Source of the DNA: Mucilaginibacter achroorhodeus
GTDB taxonomy: Bacteria > Bacteroidota > Bacteroidia > Sphingobacteriales > Sphingobacteriaceae
DNA length: 64,000 bases
Assembly (NCBI RefSeq): GCF_007846095.1
Contig: NZ_VOEI01000002.1
Span: forward strand, 372,001 to 436,000
Direction: 5' to 3'
In this document: piece by piece, positions 1 through 8,388 of the stretch
Numbering within the stretch: the stretch's first letter is position 1
How the letters are laid out: each line of letters starts with the position of its first letter
Translations under genes and position numbers: made by a program
Notes under the pieces: generated by a model
Told to the model about the DNA's origin: nothing
The model's input: only the letters and a program-made list of their open reading frames with translations
The model's database searches: none

Positions 1-328
1 TCAATATCGGCAGATCAACCAAAAGGTCATCAAATACATGCGTTCCGTCGATAACAGCGTGGTAAACCTTTTTTACCTTACGACGCTCAAACTGCATGGA
101 TACTGTACGATATGCTTCAGGATTTTTAGCAATGATAAGCGCTCCCGAGGTTTCCTTATCCAAACGATGGCATATTTGTGCATCATCGGTATACTGTTTA
201 GCAAGCCGCAGCATATTGATTTCCCCCCCTTCGCGCTCATCTAACGATGCTATAAAAGGCGGTTTATTAACCACTATCAGATCGTCATCCTCAAACAATA
301 TCAGGTCTGCAAACTTTGGAACTTTCAT
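1..328 (-). CDS. RluA-family pseudouridine synthase (3' part lost at window edge)
   Basis: The minus-strand reading from the ATG at 328 begins MKVPKFADLILFEDDDLIVV and contains HRLDKETSG, the catalytic Asp motif of RluA-type RNA pseudouridine synthases, followed by the typical region around KVKKVYHAVIDG. These enzymes isomerise uridines in 23S rRNA or tRNA. Only about 109 N-terminal codons are inside the window; the frame is open to base 1, so the gene continues outside. Which of the RluA/C/D paralogues it is cannot be told from this fragment. Confidence 0.9.
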   Translation of the reverse strand, partial: MKVPKFADLILFEDDDLIVVNKPPFIASLDEREGGEINMLRLAKQYTDDAQICHRLDKETSGALIIAKNPEAYRTVSMQFERRKVKKVYHAVIDGTHVFDDLLVDLPIL

Positions 329-333
329 TGCCG

Positions 334-341
334 CAAAGGTA
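334..341 (-). promoter_or_regulatory. Bacteroidetes -7 box for the RluA-like gene
   Basis: On the minus strand this is TACCTTTG, matching TAnnTTTG, the -7 element of Bacteroidetes primary-sigma promoters. It lies only five bases before the ATG, so the transcript would be leaderless or nearly so. No clear TTTG is seen at the -33 position. Confidence 0.45.
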
Positions 342-462
342 CACTTTTGTAGGTTAAACTCCTTAGGGTTTTAAGTAGTGCAGCAACCTGCACAATCAGC
401 TGAAAACAAAACTTATACAGCAATGTTAAAAAGGCATCTATCACACCTAAAAGAGAAACATT

Positions 463-1017
463 ATGAGCACATCAAAAACACAGCCTGAAGAAAAAGGCTT
501 CTTCGAAAAGATAAAAGAAACCATCGAAGAATTTTGGGACGGCACAAAAGAAACAGCTGAGGATGTAAAAGAAGCTGCGGCAGATAAAGTTGATGATCTT
601 AAAGCTAAGGTTGTTGCCAAAAAAACAGCTACTAAGCGTAAAGCCAGCCCTGCTAAGGCCATAGCTTCGGCAACCAAAACAACCATTGCAAAAAAAGCTT
701 CAGCTACTACTGCTGCTGCTAAAAAAGAAGCCGGTGAGATCAAAGAGAAGGCAACTGAAAAAGCTAAAGAGGTAACCTCAAAAGCAAAAACAGCTGCTGC
801 AAATGTTAAAAAATCTGCAAATGACACTGCATCTAAAGTTGCAGCCAAAGCGAAGGACGTTTCTGATAAAGCTAAGAAAGAAGCTACCGCAGTAAAAGCA
901 AAAGCTACTACTAAAGCTAAAGCGGCTGGTGATACAGCCAAGAAAGAAACTACAGCGGCCAAAAAATCCGTAGCTGCAAAAACAACAGCTACAAAACGCG
1001 CTTCAAAAAGTGCATAA
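463..1017 (+). CDS. Lys/Ala-rich histone H1-like protein
   Basis: 184 residues. The first 35 are acidic and amphipathic (EKGFFEKIKETIEEFWDG); the rest is almost only Ala, Lys, Thr, Glu and Ser in repeating patterns such as AKKEA, KAKATTKAKA and AAKKSVAAK. This resembles bacterial histone H1-like C-terminal tails and also LEA/apolipoprotein-like helical proteins. A DNA-binding or stress-protection role is plausible but not proved by sequence. It ends just before a bidirectional terminator shared with the convergent response regulator. A long open frame on the opposite strand is a by-product of the biased codons. Confidence 0.8.
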   Translation: MSTSKTQPEEKGFFEKIKETIEEFWDGTKETAEDVKEAAADKVDDLKAKVVAKKTATKRKASPAKAIASATKTTIAKKASATTAAAKKEAGEIKEKATEKAKEVTSKAKTAAANVKKSANDTASKVAAKAKDVSDKAKKEATAVKAKATTKAKAAGDTAKKETTAAKKSVAAKTTATKRASKSA

Positions 1018-1023
1018 TCATTA

Positions 1024-1060
1024 AAAGATAAAGGCCCCAGTTATTGGGGCCTTTATCTTT
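1024..1060. terminator. Bidirectional terminator
   Basis: AAAGATAAAGGCCCC, a short loop and GGGGCCTTTATCTTT form a perfect 15-bp stem between two convergent genes, with A/T runs on both sides. Confidence 0.9.
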
Positions 1061-1749
1061 TATGCTTCAAATTTATAACCTACTCCTTTAACCGTAGATA
1101 CACAATCATCTCCTAACTTTTCGCGGAGTTTGCGTACGTGCACATCTATGGTACGGTTGGTAACTACTACAGAATCTTCCCAAATATTTTTCAGGATCAC
1201 CTCTCTGGTGTAAACCTTGCCCGGTTTTGATGCTAAAAGGTATAATAGTTCAAACTCCTTTTTGGCCAATACTACCTTTTCGCCTTTTTTGTAAACCAGG
1301 TAAGCTTCGCGGTCTATAACCAGGTCGCCTATTTCCAGTTTGTTGTCGGTAACTTCCTCTGGCGGTGCGTTACGGCGCAGTATAGCGTTTATGCGGCTTA
1401 CTAATGCACGTGGCTTAATTGGCTTGGCTATATAGTCATCAGCACCTACGTTAAAGCCTGCAATTTCTGAATACTCTTCACTGCGAGCGGTTAAGAATAC
1501 CATAAAGGTATTTTTAAACTCCGGCATGGTACGCATAATACGGCAAGCCTCAATGCCATCCATTTTAGGCATCATTATATCCAATACAATCAGATCGGGT
1601 TGGGTTCGTTTAGCTTCGGCAACGGCTTCCTGGCCGTTACGGGCAGAATATACCTGATAACCTTCTTTTTTAAGGTTATATTCTATCAGCTCTAAAATAT
1701 CCGGTTCGTCGTCAACAATTAAGATCTTCTGTTTGCTTGAACTGCTCAT
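1060..1749 (-). CDS. OmpR/PhoB-family response regulator
   Basis: 229 residues. The N-terminal receiver domain has the acidic pair D13-D14, the phospho-acceptor D57 in VLDIMMP, T87 (FLTAR) and K109 (IAKP). The C-terminal part is a winged-helix OmpR-type DNA-binding domain ending VRKLREKLGDD...STVKGVGYKFEA. Such regulators bind promoters after phosphorylation by a sensor kinase; no kinase gene is adjacent, so the partner is unknown. The closest functional class by sequence is PhoB/PhoP-like, but the regulon cannot be inferred here. Confidence 0.92.
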   Translation of the reverse strand: MSSSSKQKILIVDDEPDILELIEYNLKKEGYQVYSARNGQEAVAEAKRTQPDLIVLDIMMPKMDGIEACRIMRTMPEFKNTFMVFLTARSEEYSEIAGFNVGADDYIAKPIKPRALVSRINAILRRNAPPEEVTDNKLEIGDLVIDREAYLVYKKGEKVVLAKKEFELLYLLASKPGKVYTREVILKNIWEDSVVVTNRTIDVHVRKLREKLGDDCVSTVKGVGYKFEA

Positions 1750-1853
1750 GTATATTTAATTTTGGTATAAAAGTATAACCTTAATTAAAGATAATGGTTA
1801 ATCCTATGTTAACAAATTGTAAACAGCAACACTTAGTTAATCTTATGTTGAGA

Positions 1854-2966
1854 CTATTTGAATGTTTTCTTTAAAAAATCTTCAAGATCGGAGCCTGTGA
1901 TGTTTTTAGCAACAATAACACCATTAGGGTCGATGATGAAGTTTGATGGTATGGCTTCAATACGGTACAGATGCTCTGTAGGGCCATCAAACCGCTGAAG
2001 GTCTGAACCGTGAGACCAGGTAAGTTTATCTGCTTTGATAGCTGCTGCCCATGGGGCTTTTTCCGTGTCTAAAGATATCCCAAGTATATTAAAGCCTTTT
2101 GGATGAAAAGCTGCATATTGCTTAACAACATTAGGATTTTCATGGCGGCAAGGCACACACCATGATGCCCAGAAATCAAGCATCACATATTTTCCCTTGA
2201 AATCGCTCAACTTAATATCTTTCCCATCGATACCTTTAACAGTAAACTCAGGTGCTTTATGGCCGATTGAAATAGGCTTTATTTGATCCATCTGTTTGAT
2301 AAAAGCCTGAACCGTTGGATTGTCTTTAAACTTATCTTTTATCTCATCAGCATAAGAAACCATTTGCTGCTCGTACTTGTAACGGTCTAAAGATGCAGCC
2401 GCAAAGAAACCGGCAAGGTTATCTTTGTTGGCTTCCACAAATTTCATCACCTCTGCACTGTAATCGGCAATGTTTTTTTGAAATAGCGGACGGTAAACAT
2501 TGATAAGTGAATCAGACTCTTTTCCCAAGGCCTCAGCCTTAGCACTATATTCATCTGCCAGCTTGCTGTTCTTTGCACCGTAGGTGCTGCTGATGTTGTT
2601 GAAGTCTTTGATCTTTTCAGATACATCCGAACCCTTTACATCATATTTGTGCAGGGAATCGGCCAAATCGGTTTTAAACTTAATGTCGTCACCGTTTTTA
2701 ACAACAATATCAAAGATATCGCCATTCATACGTAGTTTGTATAAATTCTCGTAAGGTGCGCTGCCTTTAAACTTAAACTGGCCGCCGCTTAAAGTTATAG
2801 AATCGATAACACTCATGCCGGTGGTATCGGTCTTAAGCAGGTAAACATATTTAACCTTATCAGCGTGTTCAACATTACCCTCAATGTTAAAGGACTTATT
2901 GTCTTTACAAGCGGCCATCAATAGCACCACGGCCGAGGCTGCACAGGCAGCAAATATTTTCTTCAT
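1854..2966 (-). CDS. TlpA/ResA-like thioredoxin-fold lipoprotein with DUF4369 N-terminus
   Basis: 370 residues. A lipoprotein signal peptide ends at LLMAAC with the lipidated Cys20. Residues about 25-110 match the DUF4369 beta-domain layout, then a helical linker, then a thioredoxin/AhpC-TSA fold from about 233 with the redox motif WCVPC (C270, C273). It is expected to be membrane-anchored in the envelope and to act in thiol-disulfide exchange. The stop codon is five bases downstream-side of the gatB start region's partner (gatB ends at 2971), so it probably shares the gatB transcript. Confidence 0.88.
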   Translation of the reverse strand: MKKIFAACAASAVVLLMAACKDNKSFNIEGNVEHADKVKYVYLLKTDTTGMSVIDSITLSGGQFKFKGSAPYENLYKLRMNGDIFDIVVKNGDDIKFKTDLADSLHKYDVKGSDVSEKIKDFNNISSTYGAKNSKLADEYSAKAEALGKESDSLINVYRPLFQKNIADYSAEVMKFVEANKDNLAGFFAAASLDRYKYEQQMVSYADEIKDKFKDNPTVQAFIKQMDQIKPISIGHKAPEFTVKGIDGKDIKLSDFKGKYVMLDFWASWCVPCRHENPNVVKQYAAFHPKGFNILGISLDTEKAPWAAAIKADKLTWSHGSDLQRFDGPTEHLYRIEAIPSNFIIDPNGVIVAKNITGSDLEDFLKKTFK

Positions 2967-2970
2967 ACAG

Positions 2971-4440
2971 TTATTTTGATTCTAATTCTTTGATCAACAA
3001 TTGATTGGTTTTTTGAGGATCGATCTTACCCTTTGAGCTTTTCATTATCTCGCCCATAAACAAGCCTAAAACGCCTTTCTTACCCTTTTGGTATTCTTTC
3101 ACTTTATCGGGATATTTTGCCACTGCCGCTTTTATAAAAGCCTCAACCTCATTGCTATCATTACTGATTAACAGGTTAAGCGCACTTGCTATCTCTGCTG
3201 CCGATTTATCTTCTCCTTTTAACAACTCAGGGAATATCTTTTGCGAAGCAATAGTGTTATTTACCTTACCCTCATCAACCAAGGCGATCAACCCGGCAAG
3301 GGCAGCAGGTTTAAGTTGCAGTTTGTCTGCAGAAAGGTTGTTTTCATTTAAATACGAGCGCACTGCACCCATCATCCAGTTAGCAGCAGATTTATAGTTT
3401 GATGTGTGCTTTATCAATTCTTCAAAATAATCTGCAGACTCCTTTTCGGCGGTGAGTACGCCTGCATCGTAATCAGAAAGGCCTAAGACGTTTGTATAAT
3501 TTTCAAACAACTGATTAGGCAATGCCGGCATACCAGCACGGATATTAGCAAGTTGCTCTTGTGTTATTTGAATTGGCAGCAGATCCGGTTCCGGGAAATA
3601 GCGGTAATCATTTGCCATTTCTTTGGAGCGAAGTACTGATGTTTCGCCAGTATCGGCATCAAAATTCAAAGTATTTTGATCAATATGACCACCCGCTTCA
3701 ATCACATTGATCTGTCTGATAAACTCGTGTTCGATAGCTCGCTGCACATTACGTATCGAGTTGAGGTTTTTTACCTCGCAACGGTTGCCATATTGTGTAG
3801 CGCCTTTTAAACGAACCGAAATATTGGCATCACAACGCATGCTGCCTTCTTCCATATTGCCATCACATATTTGCAGGAAGCGCAGCAAACGGCGCACCTC
3901 CGTAAGGAATTGCCCTGCTTCTTCGGCACTGCGGATATCAGGCTGCGACACGATCTCTAAAAGCGGTACCCCTGCCCTGTTCAGGTCTATTAAGGAATAT
4001 TCATCATGTTGATCGTGAGAACTTTTACCCGCATCATCTTCCATATGGATGTGGTGGATGGAGATATCTTTTGTGCTGCCATCAGACAGTTTTACCTTTA
4101 TAAAACCACCCAAACAAATTGGCTGCTGGTCTTGCGTAGTTTGAAAACCTTTAGGAAGATCGGCGTAAAAATAATTCTTACGGGCAAAAGTGTTACTAAG
4201 ATTGATGCTGCAGTTACAAGCAAGACCCATTTTAACAGCATACTCTACCATACGTTTATTTATACGTGGTAAGGTACCCGGATGACCTAATGATATAGCA
4301 CTTACATGGTGATTCGGATCGGCGCCAAATGCTGCTGAATCCGATGAAAAAGCTTTACTTAAAGTGGATAGTTGCGCATGTACTTCTAAACCGACAACCA
4401 GTTCATACTTATCGCTTACGCTGCTTTCAGAAACTGTCAT
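2971..4440 (-). CDS. gatB: Asp-tRNA(Asn)/Glu-tRNA(Gln) amidotransferase subunit B
   Basis: 489 residues, normal length for GatB. The N-terminus YELVVGLEVHAQLSTLSKAF and motifs such as GHPGTLPRIN, FARKNYFYADLPKGFQ and EDDAGKS are hallmarks of the family; a helical and YqeY-like C-terminal tail completes it. GatB binds the misacylated tRNA and transfers ammonia in the GatCAB complex. gatA and gatC are not in this window. A host -7 box lies upstream at 4481-4488. Confidence 0.97.
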   Translation of the reverse strand: MTVSESSVSDKYELVVGLEVHAQLSTLSKAFSSDSAAFGADPNHHVSAISLGHPGTLPRINKRMVEYAVKMGLACNCSINLSNTFARKNYFYADLPKGFQTTQDQQPICLGGFIKVKLSDGSTKDISIHHIHMEDDAGKSSHDQHDEYSLIDLNRAGVPLLEIVSQPDIRSAEEAGQFLTEVRRLLRFLQICDGNMEEGSMRCDANISVRLKGATQYGNRCEVKNLNSIRNVQRAIEHEFIRQINVIEAGGHIDQNTLNFDADTGETSVLRSKEMANDYRYFPEPDLLPIQITQEQLANIRAGMPALPNQLFENYTNVLGLSDYDAGVLTAEKESADYFEELIKHTSNYKSAANWMMGAVRSYLNENNLSADKLQLKPAALAGLIALVDEGKVNNTIASQKIFPELLKGEDKSAAEIASALNLLISNDSNEVEAFIKAAVAKYPDKVKEYQKGKKGVLGLFMGEIMKSSKGKIDPQKTNQLLIKELESK

Positions 4441-4480
4441 ATACTCTTTTAAACTATATCCCGGCGTTGATGAAGCCTGC

Positions 4481-4488
4481 CAAATATA
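4481..4488 (-). promoter_or_regulatory. Bacteroidetes -7 box upstream of gatB
   Basis: Minus-strand TATATTTG fits TAnnTTTG and lies about 40 bases before the gatB ATG. A -33 TTTG at the right distance is not obvious. Confidence 0.45.
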
Positions 4489-4613
4489 GTTTAATTTATA
4501 TTTTTCGGTTGCATTTTTTGAAATGATGACGGCTTAGGCAAACAATTTTTTAAACCTTTTATTTAATGAGATGTCCATTTCATAACACAACAATTAAAGA
4601 AGATCCAATTGAT

Positions 4614-5189
4614 ATGACGAAGACCAAATTTTTAGGAGTGCTTGCCGGGGTAATAGGCCTCGCTTCACTCGCCACACAAACAAAGGCGCAGGTAAGCCTT
4701 AACGTTAATATTGGCACCTGGAACCCGCCAGCTACATACGCTGATGCCAGCTATTATTACCTGCCGGATGTAAACAGTTATTATTACGTGCCAACACATC
4801 AATACATTTACATGGATGGCGGCAATTGGGTTTGGAGACGAAGCCTACCTGCTCAGTATAATTACTACAACATTAATAATGGCTACAAAGTGGCGATGTA
4901 CCGCGACAGGCCATATCGTTACTTTGAAACGGACCGTGTAAGATATGCGCGCTACCGGGGTGTAAAGAACGTTATTGTTAGAGACCGTTATTATCGCCCA
5001 GGCAGAGTAGTGAATAACGTAACTTATATAACCAGAGGCCCGCGCGGCCGCGGTCCTAAAGGCTGGGGACCTGGTGGTCCCGGCAGAGGCCCTAAAGGTT
5101 GGGGTCCGGGTCACGGGCCCGGTGGACCGGGTCATGGTCCGGGCGGACCGGGACATGGTGGCCCAGGCCACGGCAGAGGACATCACTAA
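4614..5189 (+). CDS. Secreted Gly/Pro/His-rich protein of unknown function
   Basis: 191 residues from the ATG at 4614, chosen because it gives a clean signal peptide (MTKTKFLGVLAGVIGLASLA...TKAQ); an upstream in-frame ATG at 4566 would add 16 hydrophilic residues. The mature part has Tyr-rich segments (ADASYYYLPDVNSYYYVP) and an Arg/Tyr-rich middle, and ends in a repetitive GPGGPGHGPGGPGHG tail rich in Gly, Pro and His. Similar small periplasmic proteins occur in Bacteroidetes, but no enzymatic role is recognisable; metal binding by the His tail is only a guess. Confidence 0.8.
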   Translation: MTKTKFLGVLAGVIGLASLATQTKAQVSLNVNIGTWNPPATYADASYYYLPDVNSYYYVPTHQYIYMDGGNWVWRRSLPAQYNYYNINNGYKVAMYRDRPYRYFETDRVRYARYRGVKNVIVRDRYYRPGRVVNNVTYITRGPRGRGPKGWGPGGPGRGPKGWGPGHGPGGPGHGPGGPGHGGPGHGRGHH

Positions 5190-5190
5190 T

Positions 5191-5224
5191 AAAAAATGGG
5201 CTGCAATAGCAGCCCATTTTTTTT
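5191..5224. terminator. Bidirectional terminator
   Basis: AAAATGGGCTGC, loop AATA and GCAGCCCATTTT followed by a T run. It lies between the convergent secreted-protein gene and alaS and overlaps the alaS stop. Confidence 0.9.
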
Positions 5225-7862
5225 ATGATATAAAGTTTTTAGCTTTTTCTAAAGCGTTATTCAGGCCACTTGCGTCACTACCTCCGGCAGTGGCGAAGAA
5301 CGGCTGACCGCCCCCGCCGCCTTTTACTTCTTTAGCAAGCTCTTTAACAATGTTGCCAGCATGTAAGCCCTTCTCCTTAACCAAGTTATCGGCTATCATT
5401 ACCGTTATGTTCGGCTTTCCGTTTATCTCGGCTGCTAAAACAAGGTAAAGATTAGGTACAATGTCTTTGAGATTGTAAGCAAGGTTTTTTATAGCATCAG
5501 CATTAGGTAGCTCCACACGCTCAGCTATAAAATTGACACCATTGATTTCTTGTGCTTTTTTAGCCAACTCATCTTTTAAACCTGATGATTTTTCAAGGAT
5601 GGATTTTTCGATCTCCTTTTTTAGTTTAGCATTTTCCTCAAGCAGGCTTTCGATGCTTTTGGCAATGTCCTTAGGATTTTTAAGCAGCTCTTTTACCTGG
5701 TTAAGCAACTGGCTTTGCTGATTGATGTAAGCATCCGCAGCGGCGCCGGTAATCGCTTCAATACGGCGTACACCTGCAGCAACAGCACTCTCTGCAATAA
5801 TTTTAAAATAAGCGATCTGCCCGGTTGCTTTAACGTGCGTACCACCGCAAAGCTCTTTGCTGAAATTATCATCGAAAGTTATAACACGCACATATTCACC
5901 GTATTTTTCACCAAACAAAGCTGTAACACCAGTTTGGATAGCTTCAGCATAAAGTACGCTGCGTTCTTCTTTTAATGCGATATTCTCACGTATCTTCTCG
6001 TTAACGATAGACTCTATTTTTGCGATCTCCTCATCGGTAACCTTCGTAAAGTGCGAAAAGTCGAAACGCAGGTATTCATTGTTAACTAACGAACCCTTTT
6101 GATTTACGTGAGTGCCTAAAACCTGTTTCATGGCAGCGTGCATCAGGTGGGTAGCCGTATGGTTACTTTCGATACTGTGCCTGCGCTGTGTATCAACAAT
6201 TGCTGTTAAAGCATCGGCGGGATTAGCCGGGATCTTATCTGTAAAGTGAACGATCAAACCGTTCTCCTTTTTTGTATCGGTTACATCAATGATCTCACCA
6301 TCCGGGAAAACCAGCTCACCCTTGTCACCTACCTGGCCGCCGCTCTCCGCGTAAAATGGCGTTTTATCGAGAACGATTTGATATTGGTCTTTACCTTTTG
6401 CAGATACCTTACGATATTTAACAATATGCGCAACCGTTTCCGTTTCGTCATATCCGGTAAACTCTACCGATTCGTCATCTTTTATGACTACCCAATCGCC
6501 TGTATCAATGGCCGTGGCTGCACGTGAACGTGTTTTTTGTTCCTGTAAAGCGGCTTCAAAGCCAGTAGTATCAACCGTCCAGCCTTTTTCACGAGCCATA
6601 AGCTCGGTCAAATCAATTGGAAAACCGAATGTGTCTGAAAGCTCAAAGGCAGCTTGACCACCAATTACATTATCAGCACTTACGTTTAAAACTTCAGTAA
6701 ATTTTTGGATCCCCGCAGATAATGTACGTAAGAAAGCCGTCTCCTCTTCTAAAACTACCTTCTGCACAAAATCCTTTTGCGAATACAATTCGTTAAACAC
6801 GCCTTTAAATTGCTCGGCTAATAAAGGCACCAGTTGATAAAAGAATGGCTCTTTAAAACCCAAGGTCTGATAGCTGTAACGCACGGCACGGCGTAAGATC
6901 CTGCGGATAACGTAACCGGCCTTGTTACTTGCCGGTAACTGCCCATCTGCAATCGTAAAACTTACCGCGCGCACGTGATCTGCCAGCACTCGCATCGCTA
7001 CGGCAGCAGCCCAATCTTCATCACCCGGTTTTGCAGCGCTATTATATTTCTTGCCGCTTTTTTGAGCAATAAAATCAATCAATGGCAAGAAAACATCGGT
7101 ATCGTAATTAGATGTTTTGCCTTGTAGAACGCGTACCAGACGTTCAAAGCCCATACCGGTATCCACGTGCTTGGCAGGTAACTGATGTAGCGAACCGTCT
7201 TTAACGCGATTAAACTGCATAAACACGTTGTTCCATATCTCAATAACCTGGTCATGGTCGGCGTTTACTAATGTAGCACCATCAACCTCTGCGCGCTCAC
7301 TATCCGGGCGACTATCAAAGTGGATCTCAGAACAAGAGCCACAAGGACCGGTCTCGCCCATTTCCCAAAAGTTATCTTTTTTGTTTCCGGCGAGGATATG
7401 ACTTTCGTCTACAAACTGTTTCCACAGGTCGTAGGTTTCGGTATCTTTTTCAAGGCCTTCTTTTTGGTCGCCTTCAAAATAGGTAACATATAGGCGGTCT
7501 TTAGGGAGTTTATAAACTTCTGTCAGCAACTCCCAACTCCAGGCGATTGCATCTTTTTTAAAGTAGTTGCCAAAGCTCCAGTTACCCAGCATCTCAAACA
7601 TGGTATGGTGATAGGTGTCAACACCCACCTCTTCCAGGTCGTTGTGTTTACCGCTAACGCGCAGGCAGCGTTGCGTGTCTGCCACGCGTGGAGCCTTCGC
7701 CGGTGCTTCGCCTAAAAAAATATCTTTAAACTGGTTCATACCTGCGTTGGTGAACATCAGCGTAGGGTCGTTTTTTACAACAATAGGTGCGCTGGGCACA
7801 ATAATGTGGCCTTTTGACACGAAAAAATCAAGAAAAGCTTTGCGTATTTCAGAAGCGGTCAT
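5223..7862 (-). CDS. alaS: Alanyl-tRNA synthetase
   Basis: 879 residues from the ATG at 7862 (MTASEIRKAFLDFFVSKGH, the usual AlaRS N-terminus). An open frame extends 52 codons further upstream but that part runs through repeat-like intergenic DNA and a -7 box, so it is not coding. Visible parts: class II catalytic core (residues about 1-240, FTNAGMNQFKDIFLG), tRNA-recognition helices, editing domain with the zinc-site motifs HTATH and CGGTH, and a C-Ala domain ending GGGGGQPFFATAGG. It charges tRNA-Ala and clears mis-charged Ser/Gly. Confidence 0.97.
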   Translation of the reverse strand: MTASEIRKAFLDFFVSKGHIIVPSAPIVVKNDPTLMFTNAGMNQFKDIFLGEAPAKAPRVADTQRCLRVSGKHNDLEEVGVDTYHHTMFEMLGNWSFGNYFKKDAIAWSWELLTEVYKLPKDRLYVTYFEGDQKEGLEKDTETYDLWKQFVDESHILAGNKKDNFWEMGETGPCGSCSEIHFDSRPDSERAEVDGATLVNADHDQVIEIWNNVFMQFNRVKDGSLHQLPAKHVDTGMGFERLVRVLQGKTSNYDTDVFLPLIDFIAQKSGKKYNSAAKPGDEDWAAAVAMRVLADHVRAVSFTIADGQLPASNKAGYVIRRILRRAVRYSYQTLGFKEPFFYQLVPLLAEQFKGVFNELYSQKDFVQKVVLEEETAFLRTLSAGIQKFTEVLNVSADNVIGGQAAFELSDTFGFPIDLTELMAREKGWTVDTTGFEAALQEQKTRSRAATAIDTGDWVVIKDDESVEFTGYDETETVAHIVKYRKVSAKGKDQYQIVLDKTPFYAESGGQVGDKGELVFPDGEIIDVTDTKKENGLIVHFTDKIPANPADALTAIVDTQRRHSIESNHTATHLMHAAMKQVLGTHVNQKGSLVNNEYLRFDFSHFTKVTDEEIAKIESIVNEKIRENIALKEERSVLYAEAIQTGVTALFGEKYGEYVRVITFDDNFSKELCGGTHVKATGQIAYFKIIAESAVAAGVRRIEAITGAAADAYINQQSQLLNQVKELLKNPKDIAKSIESLLEENAKLKKEIEKSILEKSSGLKDELAKKAQEINGVNFIAERVELPNADAIKNLAYNLKDIVPNLYLVLAAEINGKPNITVMIADNLVKEKGLHAGNIVKELAKEVKGGGGGQPFFATAGGSDASGLNNALEKAKNFIS

Positions 7863-7869
7863 AGTGGTG

Positions 7870-7877
7870 CAAATGTA
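7870..7877 (-). promoter_or_regulatory. Bacteroidetes -7 box for alaS
   Basis: Minus-strand TACATTTG matches TAnnTTTG and ends seven bases before the alaS ATG, which implies a very short leader. It also supports the ATG at 7862 over the longer upstream frame. Confidence 0.5.
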
Positions 7878-7879
7878 GT

Positions 7880-7947
7880 CCGAAAGTCGGAAAGTCAGAA
7901 GTCCGAAAGTAACAAAAACTTTTACAGAGCGACTTCCCGACTTTCGG
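7880..7947. repeat. Imperfect inverted repeat between alaS and the merR-type gene
   Basis: Arm 1 at 7880-7896 (CCGAAAGTCGGAAAGTC) pairs with arm 2 at 7931-7947 (GACTTCCCGACTTTCGG) with one mismatch. The arms are themselves built from a stuttering GAAAGTC unit, which recurs at 7903-7909. It lies between divergent genes; function unknown, possibly a REP-like or operator element. Confidence 0.7.
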
Positions 7948-7981
7948 TCTTCTAACCTTGCGGACTTCATCTGCAAAATAT

Positions 7982-7989
7982 TACATTTG
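7982..7989 (+). promoter_or_regulatory. Bacteroidetes -7 box for the MerR-family gene
   Basis: TACATTTG matches TAnnTTTG but ends only three bases before the ATG at 7993. Either the mRNA is leaderless or translation begins at a later ATG. Confidence 0.4.
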
Positions 7990-7992
7990 CGT

Positions 7993-8328
7993 ATGCCATA
8001 TAAAGAACGCGACATCACTAAAATGTACTATACCATGGGCGAGGTATCGGCCATGTTTGATGTTAATCAATCACTCATCCGTTTTTACGAGAAAGAGTTT
8101 GATGTTCTTACCCCCAAGAAAAACAAGAAAGGCAACCGCTACTTTACGCCCGAGGATATTGAGAACCTGAAGATCATTTTCCATCTTATCCGCGATAAAG
8201 GTTACACTTTGCAGGGCGCCAAAGACCAGCTTAAAAATGATAATGGCAACGTACGCGATAACCAGCGCGTTATAGATTCGCTTGAAAACCTTAAAAAGTT
8301 TTTGCTGGAAGTGCGCAACGAATTGTAA
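7993..8328 (+). CDS. MerR-family transcriptional regulator
   Basis: 111 residues from ATG 7993 (MPYKERDITKMYYTMGEVSAMF). The N-terminal winged helix has the MerR signature (GEVSAMFDVNQSLIRFYEKEF...NRYFTPEDIENL), followed by a dimerisation helix. It is shorter than metal- or drug-sensing MerR proteins and shows no cysteine sensor. It resembles the short MerR-like proteins common in Bacteroidetes, whose targets are unknown. It lies 60 bases before comEC on the same strand. Confidence 0.88.
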   Translation: MPYKERDITKMYYTMGEVSAMFDVNQSLIRFYEKEFDVLTPKKNKKGNRYFTPEDIENLKIIFHLIRDKGYTLQGAKDQLKNDNGNVRDNQRVIDSLENLKKFLLEVRNEL

Positions 8329-8388
8329 TCACCAGCAGAACGCTTATTTTTATTGCGGCGATACCTTATCATATTGTCCGCACAGTAA

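Noticed and set aside
447..962. Long leftward open frame (171 codons) opposite the histone-like gene
   Set aside because: It is a mirror of the Ala/Lys codon bias on the other strand; its product is nearly all Ala, Val, Ser and Phe, and it lacks a plausible start context.
5223..8018. 52-codon N-terminal extension of alaS
   Set aside because: It runs through the inverted repeat and the -7 box and encodes no AlaRS-like sequence; the ATG at 7862 gives the usual N-terminus.
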